A stretch of 64,000 nt of DNA from Heterocephalus glaber (GCF_000247695.1 NW_004624854.1:2544106-2608105), one strand, 5' to 3'; shown: positions 22,528 to 35,508, numbered from the stretch's first letter. The notes: generated by a model not told the origin, from the sequence alone. Numbers and translations are program-made.

Positions 22528-22869
22528 GTTTAAAGAACAATTGAAAAGATACAAAGTTACTTTTCCATAATGTACATTATTTAAATTTAATTAATATAGA
22601 TATCTTTCTGAATACACAATAAAACTTTTAATTACAAAACTGGGAGGAAAAGCGTGTTGACTAAAATATTATTTAATTTAGCCAGCTTTAATGTTTCTTT
22701 TTTTGAAAATTTAGGGGAATGTGGAGGAGATAGATCATTTATGATTTATGTTTCAGATCTAGAAAATTATATCATTGTAGAAAGGAATCATTTCTTTCTT
22801 TTGTTTAAACATGTAAGTGGAATAAGGAAAAATCTAAAGCTTGTATCTATTTAGATAGCTAATTCTTTT

Positions 22870-24290
22870 AAAAACCTTTTGAAGAAAATCTTAAAAGAAA
22901 ATGAAAAGTAGAAAAAGTTTAACATAGAAAAGTGAATGAGATAAAGAGCATATTTTATGTCATGGTAAGTGTAACAATTTAAAAAATAAAATTCTCTGTT
23001 TAGATATGCTGCTATTGACTATGCAGCATATCAGGAAGTAGAGTTCACATCTGAAAAATTTACTATGGGTTTCTAACAGCAAAGAATGGCTCCAAATAAT
23101 TCCCATGCTAAGACCACCTGTCAAAAGATACCTGTCATTCAGCCACCTGTGTAATAGGAGTCCTGATAGGAGGCATACATGGGAGAGAACGGTAGACAAA
23201 TCATAGATAAAAGTACAGGAGAAAATGCTGTAACTTTGAAACATAAATTAACAACTCTAGTAAGATCAGCAAATCCCAAGTAAGATAAATAAAAGAAAAT
23301 TGCATCAGGGCATATCATAGTAAAACAGTTAAAAGGCAAAAGCAAGGGAATTTTGACATGAGAGTAAAATATAAGTTGCATATAGATGAACAAATAAATT
23401 GATGACTTACAATTCATTGCAACCAGAAAAATGCAGAATGTAATACATCAGAGCCAGAAAGAAATTATAGAGGATGAGATATACGACATCAAAGAAAAAA
23501 AATAACTAAACTGACTGAAATGATCAGCATGACAGTCATTTGAATATGTAAGTTTGAAGAATATCCTAAATTACTACCCCTCAAATTAATATGTTGAAAG
23601 ATTAAAGGTATGAGATATAAATTGCATCATCAAAGACAGTATCATAAGATTTAACATGTACTAATTACAAAGAAATTTATAGCCTGAGTAAAGAAACCAA
23701 AATCAAATAAGTAATAGGAAATCTGATGATAATGTCTATTAAGTTCTTTAAAATGTTGAGAATAGCTACAGTTTTGTTACATTACTTTTATATAAATGTG
23801 GGGTTGGCTGTTACCCATTTTCAAGAACACATAACTCTAAACAATAGAAAGAAAATGAATTTCTACTTAATTCTTACTGATGATACAATTATCTATTGGA
23901 AAGTTAGAATAAATTCAGATGAATAAAATAATGTGTTCAAGTTTAAAGAAATAAATCCAGAATAAGTGTAAAATTTATTTCTAATAATTCCCGAGCAAGA
24001 GCAATTTACATAGCCAAGAATAAACCTGATCAAAACAGAAGACAAAATACATGGTAGAGGAATGATGTATATTACAGCCATAAATGAGATGCTAGAGAAG
24101 ACAGGAGAAGGCATATAAAGAAGCACCATTCTTTGAAAGGTAGTTACATATTGTAAAGCTGTCAACTTTACTGAAACTAGGCTTGACAAAATTGATAGAA
24201 TATCTAAGTAATGACTGAGAGAGCATATCAAGAAAGCTATGAAATTAAAAAGCAATGAGAAGCTACTCATTTTATAGTTTTAAACAATGT
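22870..24290 (+). mobile_element. Old L1 relic with reverse-transcriptase remnant
   Basis: The A-rich sense strand carries stop-ridden L1 ORF sequence. At 23866-23925 the frame reads LILTDDTIIYWKVRI, a decayed version of the FADD box of L1 reverse transcriptase. Downstream text continues in ORF2-like order to about 24290. The first catalytic aspartate region and the protein frame are broken by many stops. Confidence 0.6.
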
Positions 24291-24348
24291 TATAAAGCCT
24301 GACAAGAAAATAATAGTTACAGGAACCACACAAATGTCCAAAACTCAC

Positions 24349-24374
24349 TTGTGTGTGTGTGTGTGTATGTGTGC
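24349..24374. repeat. (TG)n microsatellite
   Basis: An interrupted TG run. Confidence 0.85.
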
Positions 24375-24708
24375 ACATGTCGATGTTTGTGTATGTACTG
24401 ATTGTTCATTGTTACTGTATAAGAAAGATGGAAATTCAAAATAGGAACTTTCAAAGTCAGAATTTAAATTTAATACAACAAATTAAAGAAGTATCAAATA
24501 TGATATGTGATACTGTGTGCATATATGGACATAGCACAGTGGAAAACATTAATGTATATGAATAAAAATAAGTACCAATAAATAAACATTAATGTGAATC
24601 AATAAAAATAAGTATCAAATATTTAACATAAAAAAACTAACCAGAAGGGAAAGCAGTAAACTTCTGTAGCAAGGCCTTTCAAAGTAGGACACCACCAAGC
24701 CAGAATAA

Positions 24709-24866
24709 AAAATGGCTCAGATGTGGTGGTGCTCGCCTCTAACCCCAGGCCTCCTCAGCCTGAGGCTGGAGGAAATTTGGGAGTATGAGACCAGCCTGGG
24801 TACATAGTGAGTTCAAGTTCAGCCTGAACTATGTAGGAAGACCCTGTCTCAAAACAAAAAACAGAC
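24709..24866 (+). mobile_element. B1 SINE (7SL-derived)
   Basis: It begins near 'tggctcagatgtggtggtgc' and passes through 'cctcagcctgaggctggagg', 'gagaccagcctgggtacata', 'gtgagttcaag' and 'tgaactatgtaggaagaccc', then 'tgtctcaaaac' and a mixed A-rich tail. The box A/box B layout of B1 is recognisable. A second 'agttcaagttcagcctgaac' phrase suggests a small internal duplication. Confidence 0.85.
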
Positions 24867-24869
24867 AAA

Positions 24870-26779
24870 ACATTCATTCAACTACCTGATATAAACACTT
24901 TATAAGGCTAAAACAATATAAAAGTTTTAAAAGTCCAACACCCAAATAAAATAAATTATTCACACCTAAAACACTTTAAAGGCTTTATATAAAATGAACT
25001 CATAAATATAGAAAAAAATCAAACTACAGAAACATTGGTTGAGAAAAGGCATATGCAGTTCAAAGGAATTACCATTAACTAGGACAGATATTTTAAGATT
25101 TTCTTAGAAATAAAAAATGTGTATCAAATCATGCAGTTATCTTTCATTCACAAATGCACAATTAAGTCCACCTTGGGAATTGGCAGTAGCCTGGCAAACA
25201 GCCACGCGTGTGTCCTGCTGCAAGAAACGTACATCTGTTCAAATTCTGAAAGACAATTTGGCAATGCTGGAAGCACTCTTGTCTGGCACCATCTGGGTCA
25301 GAAGCCAGTAGGCTAATTAGGCAAGTGTTTGACATTCTCACCTTAGGAGACGTTTTTAAGCAAAACCAAAATAGTGTGTTTATTGATCAACTCAAGGGTA
25401 TTACCAAAACCTTTACTTTGTGTATAAATTTTTGTAATTAAAACACACATCAAAGACTGACATTGTTCTACTTTGTTTTCCCTGTCTAGTTTTTTCCTAT
25501 GAAATAATCTTGTATGTGTGGATTACACATTCTAATATTAATATTTAAATGATTCTGGTAATACATATTAAGGCTGCTTTCAAAGAGTTCTAGGATGCTT
25601 TTAAAATATAAATTGATACCTATCAAACCTCTTATAGTTGATCTACCTATCAATAGCTACACGATAATTTATATAGATGATTTCAACATGCTGTATTTTC
25701 AAAATATCTAATAATATTCTAAGATATATATTATTCACACTTATTTAATGTGTTTTGTTGATGTTAATTATAACTATATAGTTATAAGTTATAGTTATAA
25801 CTATGTAGTTATTAAAACATGTTAAATTGGAAGAATTATTTTGGGTACAAATGTGATTAACTTGATTTTTACTAATATAAGTACATATGTAGAAGAGACT
25901 GTTAGCAAAAAAAATATTTGGTGTAGACATCAGCCAGTGCTTTCTTATTTCAACATAAATGAAAGCATTAATCTGTCAAATTAAACATCTAGAAGGAATT
26001 AGAAGGCTTTGCATTGTATACAACATAAATTTTAAAATAGCATTTATATCTACTTAGCATTAAAGAACAGAAGTAAATTTAAAATTTACATAGGAGGGTA
26101 CACGAAAGGATAATAAATAAAATAAATGAGGATATTTCATAAATATTTTTTTCACCTTCTGGGATGTGACACAGACATGATGATGAACATTAGATATTGT
26201 ATATAGAAAGACATATATCATGCTGGTTTCTCTGAAAATGTAATTTTTCTGATTGTTATCTTTTCTTTTCTTAGTAATATGTGCTGTAAAATATAAGTAA
26301 GTGAACTTCCAGGGTACTCTTGTATCAAAAACAATGAAATCATTACTACTTTCTATAAGCTCAGAGAAGGAATAATTGGTTACAAAATTCGATGTATTTA
26401 TTATGTTTTAGATAAGAGTTTGCAAAAATTGACTGAAGTAATAAAGTCAGGAATGCCCATGTGAGAGATAAAGGTAAAGTTAATTTTTTTTTTGAAGAGT
26501 TGCAATCAGAAGATTGATGGAAAGCAAAGTAATGTAGCACTTATGCTTTCTAAAATTTGGATAAAAGCATGAATATTGATAGTATGGTTTTGCATTCAGA
26601 TTTACTTATTTTTCATTTGATATTGGTATAACTTAGCCCTCAGATTCACTCATTTTTCAGTCATTTACAGCAGTAACCCCACCCCTTGAAATCCAGTAGG
26701 CAGCTCTTATGACTTCCAAATTACCTTTGAGGCTGTTCTTCTCCATCTTGAAAAAGAGTACATATTCACAGAAGAAAAT
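24870..26779. other. AT-rich sequence with one imperfect palindrome
   Basis: No gene or repeat family is supported. At 25772-25787 and 25795-25810 there is a 16-nt inverted repeat with one mismatch and a 7-nt loop. Confidence 0.5.
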
Positions 26780-27129
26780 CTCTAGAGTAGCAGTCCCCAA
26801 CCTTATTTGCACTAGTTTCATTAAAGACAATTTTTCCATAGACCAGGGGAGGAGCAGAGAGGTTTTCAGGTTGATTCAAGCTCATTATATGTATTGTGCA
26901 CTTTTTTCTATTATTACCACATTGTATTAAATAAAGAAATAATACAGCGCAACATAATCCAGAATGAGTGTGAGTCATATGTTTGTTTTCCTGAAACTAG
27001 ATGGTGCAGTTTGGGGATGATGGGAAAAAAACATCTGAAATGTGTTACTTGTGTCCTCTCTACACCTGAATCTTGTTTTAGTTGCTCTCACTGCAGAAAA
27101 CCCTCCTTCACAAAGATAGGATGTTGAAA

Positions 27130-28690
27130 ATTGAAGCAGTTTTTCATTTTTTATTTGATGTCAAGCTCAGGATACTCTGCCTTGACTCATCCAGAATGTA
27201 TTTAGATATACAGCTGTTTCAAATCCAATTTTAAGGCCACCATAATGTGCTACCTGAAAGCATTGATCCTCTTCTGGTACAGGCAACTTTGATTCACCAG
27301 GCTTATCTACAAATGGCATACATTCCTTTCCAGTTCAGGATTTTCTTTAATCGTTGGGAAACAATGCTTACACTACTTTGAAATCTCAGGTAGGTGTTGA
27401 TGCACCAGTTGGAAGAAAGAAAGGCCTGGGTCAGCCTCTTGGAAAATACATGTTAATATCTGAAGCACGTCAAGAATATCAGTGTTCACTCATTGACCAC
27501 ATAATTCCTGTTGGATCTTAATACAGTCACTTTATTTTCAGACTTGAACACAGTTGAAGTTACAGAATGACTTCTTGAGCAGGCAGAGTATGTCACACAA
27601 GCAAATTCTGTGACATGCTCTGTGTAGTTGACCTGGGCTGCTGGTGGGGATGACAGTTTTTCTAGAAGAAATTTTTGGAGCAGGTCTCCTAACTCAAAAA
27701 CTCTAGCCAGTAATCTACAATGCCTCCCAACTTCTGTGTGTAAGAGAAGACGTTTGCTCTGAGTCCATCTCCTTGCAGATCTGCACAAGCAGGACTGAGA
27801 TAAGGCATGTGCTTTAATATGGTTGATAATTTTAATCATATCCTACCAAAGCTTGTTATACTAGGGAGACAGTTTTTGGCTAGGCAGTATTTCTCTACAG
27901 ATGACACAGTGCATAGCCTTACATTCAAAATTCTCCTCTCTAACCAGAATATTGAAACAAGGAATCTGTCCAGCCATGGTAGCCACTCTTCTGTCTGTGC
28001 ATATATTGGCACAAAATAACTAACTCAGTTTTCCCACTGGGTTATCATTCAAAGACTTGAATAGCTCTGCAGCTGTGGTATTGGTTGGCAACAAAAGTGC
28101 ACATATTGTATCCCCTTGCACATCTCCTGAAAAATATATTGCATAAAATCAAGGATTGTTGTCTTTTTCTTGTTGTCAACATCAGTACACTCACTAGCCT
28201 GGATTATATAGCACTGTAGCTTATTAGTCTGCTCTAACAGTTGAGTATAAATATCCTCTGCTATGTCATCAGTCCATCTAGTTATGGTGTTAGCTGTAAA
28301 AGAAACAGGCTCTAGTCTTTGAACTGCAGCCTCTCCTAAATGTTCATGACAATGTCCTTAGCAGCAGGTACCTTCACCTGTAATAAAGGGCTTCTTAGCT
28401 TTGGCAATGTAGTCAGTCACTAAGAATCATGCTCTCAATGCAGACAAATTAATGAAGTCGTCACCTTCAAAAATGCTCCTGATCTTGTGTTCACATTTTT
28501 TTTTCTTTTAAAAACTCCAAAGACTTGCCTTTTAATGCTTAGTGCCTGTTCTCCATTTAGTGAAGCACTTTTGAACGTTTTATTGCATTGGATAGTGATT
28601 TCCTTATTATACAAAGCAGATTTGGAGAAGGCGTTTCAGTTATTGCAATGAACCTACAATTTAAGAAAGATCCTTGGTATTTTACTCTGA
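27130..28690 (-). pseudogene. hAT-Charlie transposase remnant
   Basis: hAT transposases cut and paste elements with 8-bp target duplications, using a DDE/RNase H-like core with an inserted helical domain. The clearest piece is the minus-strand frame 27839-27486: IKIINHIKAHAL, then a LLLHTEV segment, RVFELGDLLQKFLLEK and an AQVNYTEHVTEFA segment. These match in order the helical middle of the Charlie/ZBED5-like transposase family. Flanking parts are stop-ridden and cannot be read as one frame. It is not a host-domesticated gene on this evidence. Confidence 0.75.
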
Positions 28691-28691
28691 A

Positions 28692-28798
28692 TGCAGCGTT
28701 CTTTTTTTTTTTTTTGTACTGGGGATTGAACTCAAGACCTTGTGCCTACAAGTGGCAGAACCACTGAGCTAAATCCCTGGCCCTGCAGCATTCTTTTT
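28692..28798 (-). mobile_element. ID SINE, antisense, with 15-bp TSD
   Basis: TSD copies are tgcagcgttcttttt (28692-28706) and tgcagcattcttttt (28784-28798). Between them lie a T run, 'gtactggggattgaactc' (reversed box B end), 'ccactgagctaaatcc' (reversed box A) and 'ctggccc'. It is inserted in the hAT element, so it is younger. Confidence 0.93.
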
Positions 28799-29599
28799 GT
28801 TGGCAGCCTTCAAGTTTTTTGTGTCCCATTGTATCTTCCCCCTTTTCAAAGCAGCTCCTTGGTGATGTGTTTTACTCATTTTGGCTGGGGTTAGCTTGTG
28901 AGATTTCTAAAACTATGACTGAGACAGGTATATAATGCAGGAAAGAGGCATAGATGGATGTGGAAAATAAAAGAATGGGTGAGTAATTGATATACCAAAA
29001 TATTACCTGTCACTAATTTTCACTTGGCACTCACTCGTGGGGTTTTGATATGAATTGGCAATCAGTCTTTTTAATGTGGTCTCTGTACTCTCAAACCTTT
29101 TTGTTGATGTTTATCTGTATTTCAGCCTCTCTCCAGTGATAGCATCACATTCTCAGCTCCACTTCTGATTATGAAGCATTAGATTTTCATAATGAGCATG
29201 CAAGATTCCCTGCATGAGTAGTTCACCATAGTGTTTGCACTGCTATGAGCATCTAATGTGGCCACTGATCTGAGAGGAGGCAGAGCTTAAGTAAAATGTG
29301 AGTTATGGGGTACAGTGGATGATACAGATGAGGCTTCAGTGGCTAGCGGGTCACTCACCTCTTGCTGTGCAGTCTGATTACTTACAGACTGTGGACTAGT
29401 ATTTTGGGGGGCCTGAGGGTAAGGGACCCCATTCTAGGGTGTCCACATGAACAATTCAAGAAGTCAGACAACCTTTTTTTATTCTGTTTCCTTCTGTGTC
29501 TGATTAAGATCAAATTGTTATTATCTCTACTAGTATCAAAGCTCTACTCCTGGCTTTTGGTAAAATACCTGATTGTGTCCTGAGTATCTCCCACTATCT

Positions 29600-30185
29600 T
29601 ATTATCAGGTAGTTACTGAGTCAGTACCTTAATGTGTTCTTTAGAACAAGCTGTCTTTTTTTGTGTCATACAAATAGACAGAACATGTTCATCATTTCCA
29701 AGTTTTGCTTTCTATTTGCTTAATAATTTTCCTCTTCATTGCATTTCTCTGTTAAATTTTACTGCAAGCAAGAACACAAAGCCACTCCTTCCACACTTTG
29801 CTTATACATCTCCTCAGCTCAATATTCAACTACATTTCTTACAAATTCTAATGTCCACAGGACATTGGAGTACAATCCAGCCAATTCACTTTCTAATTTT
29901 ATTCCAAAATTCACCTTCTCCTCTAGCCTCCAAAAATATTTCTCATTTTCATCTGAAATCTGACTAGATTTTCCTTTAACGTCTATATTTCTACTCACAT
30001 TCTATTTGTGATTATCTATGTATTCTTTAAGAAGCTGTTCAAAAAAATCTCCTCTTTTATTTGTAAATTCTCAGGTTTATCATTTTTAATGTCCTTAATT
30101 TTAGCATACATTTCAAAAATTCTTTGAGCCTCTCCCTATCATCTAGAATCAAACTAATTCCATGTTTTTTATATTTTTAAAGCAG
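29600..30185 (-). mobile_element. MaLR internal region, antisense
   Basis: This T-rich strand leads directly into an antisense LTR through 'agcagtgccccacttctcat' and 'agcaaaatctg', the junction phrase that precedes antisense MaLR LTRs. The frame at 29632-29967 is only part of this degraded internal sequence. No gag or pol motif is readable. Confidence 0.6.
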
Positions 30186-30610
30186 TGCCCCACTTCTCAT
30201 AGCAAAATCTGTTTAGGCTTCTATGAAAACATGCCATAGACTAAATGACTTACACAACAGAAATTTATATTTTCATAGTTCTGTAGTGTGGAATCTGATA
30301 TCTATGTGCCAGCCTGTTTACTTTGAGGGAGTCACTGTTCTTGTGCTTCCCATGACTGATTTTTGACTGTCCTTTTCCTTTTCCAGGGTGGACAGAAAGA
30401 AATCTGGTGTCCCTTCCTCTTCCTCATAAGGGCACTAACAGTATTACAAGGGCTAAACCCTCATTACCTCATCCAATCCTAATTATCCCCCAAGGGCACC
30501 ATCTCCACATGGCATCATATTGGAAGTTGAGTGTTTCAATAATAGCCCATGGCAAAGAGTTTGAGTATATTTCAAAGGTAGAAAATGGAAATATTTAGAG
30601 ACACAATAGT
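30186..30610 (-). mobile_element. MaLR LTR, antisense
   Basis: It begins at 'tttaggcttctatgaaaaca', followed by 'atgacttacacaacagaaat' and 'ttatattttcatagttctgt' (the same family as at 5.95 and 54.4 kb), then 'ctcataagggcactaacag' and 'acctcatccaatcctaatta'. It belongs to the internal sequence on its left. Confidence 0.7.
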
Positions 30611-30779
30611 AGATTATGGTAAGTTAAAAAGATCTTGAATTCTTTGATGCTTTCTTTATCTAAAACTGAGGTATACTTTACCTCCTCTTATATGTAGGCT
30701 TATTCAGAGATGACCCTGGCTGGACACATCTGTTCTAAAACTAGCCCTTTGGAGGACTAGAACTTCTTTTTATAGATTT
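30611..30779. other. Unique sequence, nothing recognised
   Basis: No supported feature. Confidence 0.5.
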
Positions 30780-31030
30780 TGGAGTCGGAACCATCCTGCA
30801 AGTCAGACTATCCAGGTGGAGAGACCATTTGGTGACAAATAATACTACAAGGAGATGGAAAAGGACCTAGCTGGCCATAGCCCTCCAGGCTTCCCACCAC
30901 ACTATCAGGCATGAGTGGAGATGTCTTGGCCCTTCTGTTGACCGATTGCAAGTGGAGATCTACTGGATGACCCCTGAAGGTCCCAAGCAGGGGGGAGAAG
31001 AGGCCAAAGAAGTCCAGCCTGAACACTCAC
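30780..31030. repeat. Unclassified, less AT-rich block, possibly an old LTR
   Basis: This 250-bp block is richer in G and C than its surroundings and contains 'agatgtcttggcccttctg'-like text that recalls old MLT-type LTRs. The match is too vague to name. Confidence 0.3.
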
Positions 31031-34000
31031 CTGCAAAAATAAAGAAATAGAAATAAATAGCTAGTATATTAAAACATTTTGTGTACATAATTGAGAAGCA
31101 AATGATATACAAAACAAAGCAACAAGTACTGCACTTCTTGTGTTTCCATTTCCTGCAGCAAACATTTTCATTAGAGCTCAGGGTGGCCTTAAGCTTATAA
31201 ATAAATAAGTACATATTTGTTTATATAGCAAAGTTATAAGGTGCATAGAAAATAGGCTGCATATTTTTTCTACACTTGAGTCATTTTTGTCTAGATCCTG
31301 AAGAATCCTTCTCTTTTATTTTGTTTTTCTATGGAATGTGTGGCCTTAACTGCTTTTCCAAATTCACATGCATAGTTCTTTACAAGTACATATCAGTACC
31401 ACTTATCTGACTTTGGTGTTGATTTCCACCTCTAGTCTGAAAGTGGGAATATTTCTGATTTAACAACCTGTTCATATAAAAGACACCATCATTCAATATG
31501 ATGGGGCCTGCTGGGAACTATTTCCTGGATCACATCACAAATTTTGTCACTGGTAAAATGTGGATATGGTGACAGATGGAATGTGCAGTTCACCGGGAGA
31601 CATTCTAACTGTTTAGAATTGCATGTTTGCACCCCAACCTTCCTGTTAGATGAAAAAGTGCAGATTTTTGCCTCTGGATCTTGAGAATACAATATCACAT
31701 AATTCCATGTTATAAATGGTTATTTTAAGAATCCAGATCTATACTTGAGCATTCTATTCAGATATTTTAAAAGGTATTTTTATTTATCTTTATGCCTCCA
31801 TCTGGTTTAATATGAACTATAATGACAATACCCTTTGAGAACATTCTAGGAAGTAAAAATATCGGTCAGCCTTCCAGCATTCCCCATTGGTAAGTCTTGC
31901 AAAGTAGATGGCCTGAAGTGATTTGATAATATTTAGCATCCTTATCAAAAAGTACATCAAATTTCACTAATCTTTCCATCTGTCATATTAAAAATTATTT
32001 CTCTAAGTAAGCATGCATTTATTAAGTAACCAAATCATTCAAACAATTCCTAACTTTTCCAACCAATGTCATAGATGTCAAAAGAGCTGTTGAATTTAAG
32101 TAAAGCTAGTGAAAGTAATTTGAATTTTAAATTTAGACCTTCTCAAAACCTTTATTATATTTATTATCACTGTGAATTTCCAAACAAAGGCTGCAACAAA
32201 GGCTGTAAAATATAGTGTATTTCATGATCATCTAATCTTATGATGGCTAATGCAAAATTTTTCCAATTAGAATAATTGTGGTTTACTATAATCATTTATA
32301 AATTTGAGGAATAATTGAAAATCATTATAATCTAAATTACATAACAACAATATAGTATATCAAAGTTAAGAGAAAACTGACTTCAAGTACTAAATAATAA
32401 TGTATAGTGAAAGAGAAAACTTTAGAGTCTTCCTACCTCACTCCATCTGTAAGGATATGCTGATCTGACATTCCTGTTTCATGTCACATCTGTATACTTT
32501 TATTGTAAAAAAGGAACAATGTAAAGAAATGCCTTTCCCTGTGAGCAACCCATTGACACATCCACTCATTCTCGGCTTTCCTATTTATGCATCAGAACAA
32601 GTATGGACCAGCAAATTGCTGCACAGCAAGGATGTCATATTAACTTTAAATGAGCAACAAAAGGCCTTCAGACAGGGAGTCCCTGCAGCATTGCTGCCAG
32701 AGGTCAAGATTCCTGGGAGAAAACTATAGGAACTGCTGCATTTCCTCATTTATAATCTGTGGCTTCAACACATGCTCACTTCTTTTTACACTCATGGGAT
32801 GAGGAGCCATTTGTAGGAAGTGTAAAGTCATAAGTGAGGATGACTATCCTATCATTTTGGATTATTTTTATAATAACTGGAAAATGAAGTTTTCAATATT
32901 AAAAGGCAGAACATTAAAAAAATTAGTACCAGAATTTTCAATCACATAAATTAATTCTGTCCTCTTCAAAAAACCCTTTTCCCTTTGACTTTCATGGTAT
33001 GGTAGCATTATCAAAAATAGCTATTTTGTTTTCAATTTTACTTCTTTTACTTAAGATATTTCAAATATCTGGCCTAATAAGAATAATTTTCTTCTCAAGT
33101 CCTAGCAACAATAGATAAGCCATAACTAAGTCAATGGGCATTCAAAGCTTTCTATTTATCTCACTTCACTTAGAGTATGATCAGAAGACTCCGTTATATC
33201 TTTTGCTCCAGGGGAAGAAAGAGTTAAAATGTAAGGTTCCACTAAATTGAAGATCTCCAGGCAAGTGTCTCTCCCTGCCTTTGAAGCCTCACAGCTAGTC
33301 CCCGGAGTGGCCCTATTCATGTGGTCTGTGCATTCCCACCTGCATTTCTTGTTTCTTGTAGGCATTCAACTTGGGTAAAGGAAGGGAAGTAGATGTTCCG
33401 TTTTACTTCACCTTACACTTCAGACTCAGATAACAGTGATTTCATAATAATTAAATATCATCACCTAATAAGATAGGCTTCACTAATTTTATTAAAAGGT
33501 AGCATCCTACATAATAATAATTTGTATGTCATTGTAACTTTCCCAAGCAATTATTCATCATGAGCAATATCAACATCACAAAGATAATTACAAGAAAGGA
33601 AAATATCTAAAAAATAATTTTACTTTTTTACAGACAGAAGACTATAATTCACAGCACAAGGACAAGCTTTCTGGCAAGATATGTAGGTGACCTATCCCCA
33701 GAAGTGCAATTACCCACTAGTTGGTTTATTCATTCATTTACTCTTTTCATGTGTCCATTGGTTCATGCATTTGACAAGAATTTATTTTCTACTCTCCACA
33801 GGGCAGAAAAGATTTTTAGTACTGAACACATAATGAATATAACTTGCTGGGATTAGACAATACCCTCAAGAGGCTTATATGTTCAGACTCATAAAACATA
33901 AAAAACAAAAACAGCGATAAACCTGTCACCATGCTATGACACCCATGGCAATGCTGAACGGAAATGAGGAGAACAAATTTTTATTTGATCTTTGTCTTGG

Positions 34001-34139
34001 AGTGGAGACTGTGGATCTGAACATTTGTCTTTTCCTGTTGTTGTTGCTGTTGTTTATTTATTGTCTTATTTTTCTCTTTACACCTCATCTGTTAAACCTT
34101 GCTTGGGAAATCCCCTTGGTGTTTTACTTTTCTGAGAAC
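31031..34139. other. Mostly unique sequence, no gene seen
   Basis: I find no repeat family or gene over 3.1 kb. Two higher-complexity patches stand out, 32460-32830 and 33110-33400. Both have short frames on both strands but no domain. They are as likely to be non-coding as anything else. Confidence 0.45.
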
Positions 34140-34414
34140 TTTTGTGAGGGAGAGCCATGAGATTCTGTCAAATTCATTTTTCTTTACATATCAAAATGAT
34201 CTTATAAAATTTTAAGGGTTTTGCTAATATCATAAATTCTACTGGCTAATTTTTTAAATCTCTGCATTTCAATGAGTGCTTGTTAAAATATTTATCTTTT
34301 CATAAAAGTCTTATTCAACTACATTATGATTCCCTTTATAAATTTTGCAACTGAGCTAGCAATGAATACTATTATGTTTCTTTTTACAATTAATTTTTTT
34401 GTTAAATTCTTTTA

Positions 34415-34905
34415 TTGGTACATTTTAGGTATACACACAATTACATTTCTCATTGGGAATTGTACCTTTACATAATGCATCTTGGTTCTTATTTTTTCCC
34501 CATCCCTAGCCCTCCCTTCACCCCCTCCACCCTTCTCTATTTACAAAGACTTTATTTCCATTTTTTCCATTTCTCAGCATTTTTTCCTTTCCCTTTGGAC
34601 CTTTTCTTCCTATTTTGCATTATCGATTATTCATTCTAATCTTTGGTACATTTTAGGTATACAGTATAATGACATTCATCATAGGAAATTTGCACCTTTA
34701 CATAGTCTCTCTTGGTTCTTATTTTTCACCCTTGCCCAGCCCTCCCTTCAACCCCTCCATTCCTTCCTATTTACAAAGACTTTGTTTCCATTTTTTCATT
34801 TTCTCATATTAATCCCATTTCCTTCTATCCTTTCCCCTAGCCCTCCGACTTCCTTCCCCTTTGCCCCTTTTCTTCCTATTTCACATTACCTATTATACAT
34901 TTTAG
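34415..34905 (-). repeat. Tandem duplication of the L1 3' UTR
   Basis: Unit 1 starts ttggtacattttaggtata at 34415 and unit 2 starts with the same words at 34643. Both then carry 'cattcatc/tctcattggg/agg'-type text, 'cttggttcttatttt', the C-rich run around 'cagccctcccttca', and 'tatttacaaagactt'. The L1 copies at 11.1 and 13.1 kb have a single unit. Confidence 0.85.
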
Positions 34906-35068
34906 TCCTTATTTACACTTTCAGTTTCTCACACCAGAGAAACTATTTGATATTTATACATGTGTGTCATATTTATTTCACTTAAGAGTATCACCTCAAT
35001 GTGCACCTACTTAGCTATAAATGTCTCTAATTTCTCATTTTTTATGGCTGAGTAGTACTCCATTTTAT

Positions 35069-35508
35069 TTAAAAAACCCACATTTTCTTTATCCAGTCTC
35101 CAGTTGATGGGCATTTGGGCTGTTTCCTAGTTTTAGTTATCAAAAACTGTGCTGCTATGAACATGGGTGCACATATATCACTGTGGTATGATACTTTTAA
35201 TTCTTTGGGGAAGATCCCCAGCAGTGGAATAGCAGGGTGAAATTGGACTTCCAGTCCTAGTTCTTTGAGGTATCTCCATACTGATTTCCACAGTGCTTTC
35301 ACCAGTCTGCACTCCCACCAGGAATGGAGCAGGGTTCCTCTTTCCCCACAGCCCTGCCAGCATTTGTTATTGGTTGATTTCATGATAGCAGCCATTCTTT
35401 CTGGAGTGAAGTGGAATCTCAGCGTTGTTTTCATTTGCATCTCTTGAATGACCAGTGATGTTGAACATTTTTTCATGTATTTATTTTCTATTTCTACTGC
35501 TTTGTCTG
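35069..35508 (-). pseudogene. L1 ORF2 C-terminal coding remnant
   Basis: The minus strand reads [20 protein letters not shown] and a CCHC-like zinc knuckle, [18 protein letters not shown], then [19 protein letters not shown] and WIKKMWVF near the end. This is the C-terminal domain of L1 ORF2p, which is needed for RNA binding and retrotransposition. The frame is open for 135 codons, so the copy is fairly young. The rest of ORF2 is missing or inverted, so the element is dead. Confidence 0.85.

Larger units (their letters stand above)
26780..29439 (-). mobile_element. Near-complete, dead hAT-Charlie DNA transposon
   Basis: The left end reads (t)agcagtccccaacctt from 26788 and the right end closes with gtaagggacccca(t) at about 29432. 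These are decayed inverted repeats of the CAGCGGTCCCCAACC / GGTTGGGGACCCCTG kind. Flanking 8-mers ctctagag (26780-26787) and ttctaggg (29432-29439) share a TCTAG core, as hAT targets usually do. Subterminal landmarks are present on both sides: 'gacaatttttccatagacca' on the left; 'ctgatctgagaggaggcaga' and 'cttgctgtgcagtctgatta' on the right. The interior encodes a broken transposase on the minus strand, and an ID SINE sits at 28707-28783. At about 2.6 kb it is close to an autonomous Charlie. Confidence 0.85.

Noticed and set aside
24353..24565. Frame beginning MCVCVCVHMSMFVYV
   Set aside because: It is a translated TG microsatellite followed by AT-rich sequence.
27486..27839. 117-codon minus-strand frame as a host gene of the ZBED5 type
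   Set aside because: It is flanked by hAT inverted repeats and stop-ridden transposase sequence, so it is the dead transposon's own remnant.
29632..29967. 111-codon frame
   Set aside because: It lies in T-rich antisense MaLR internal sequence and shows no recognisable domain.
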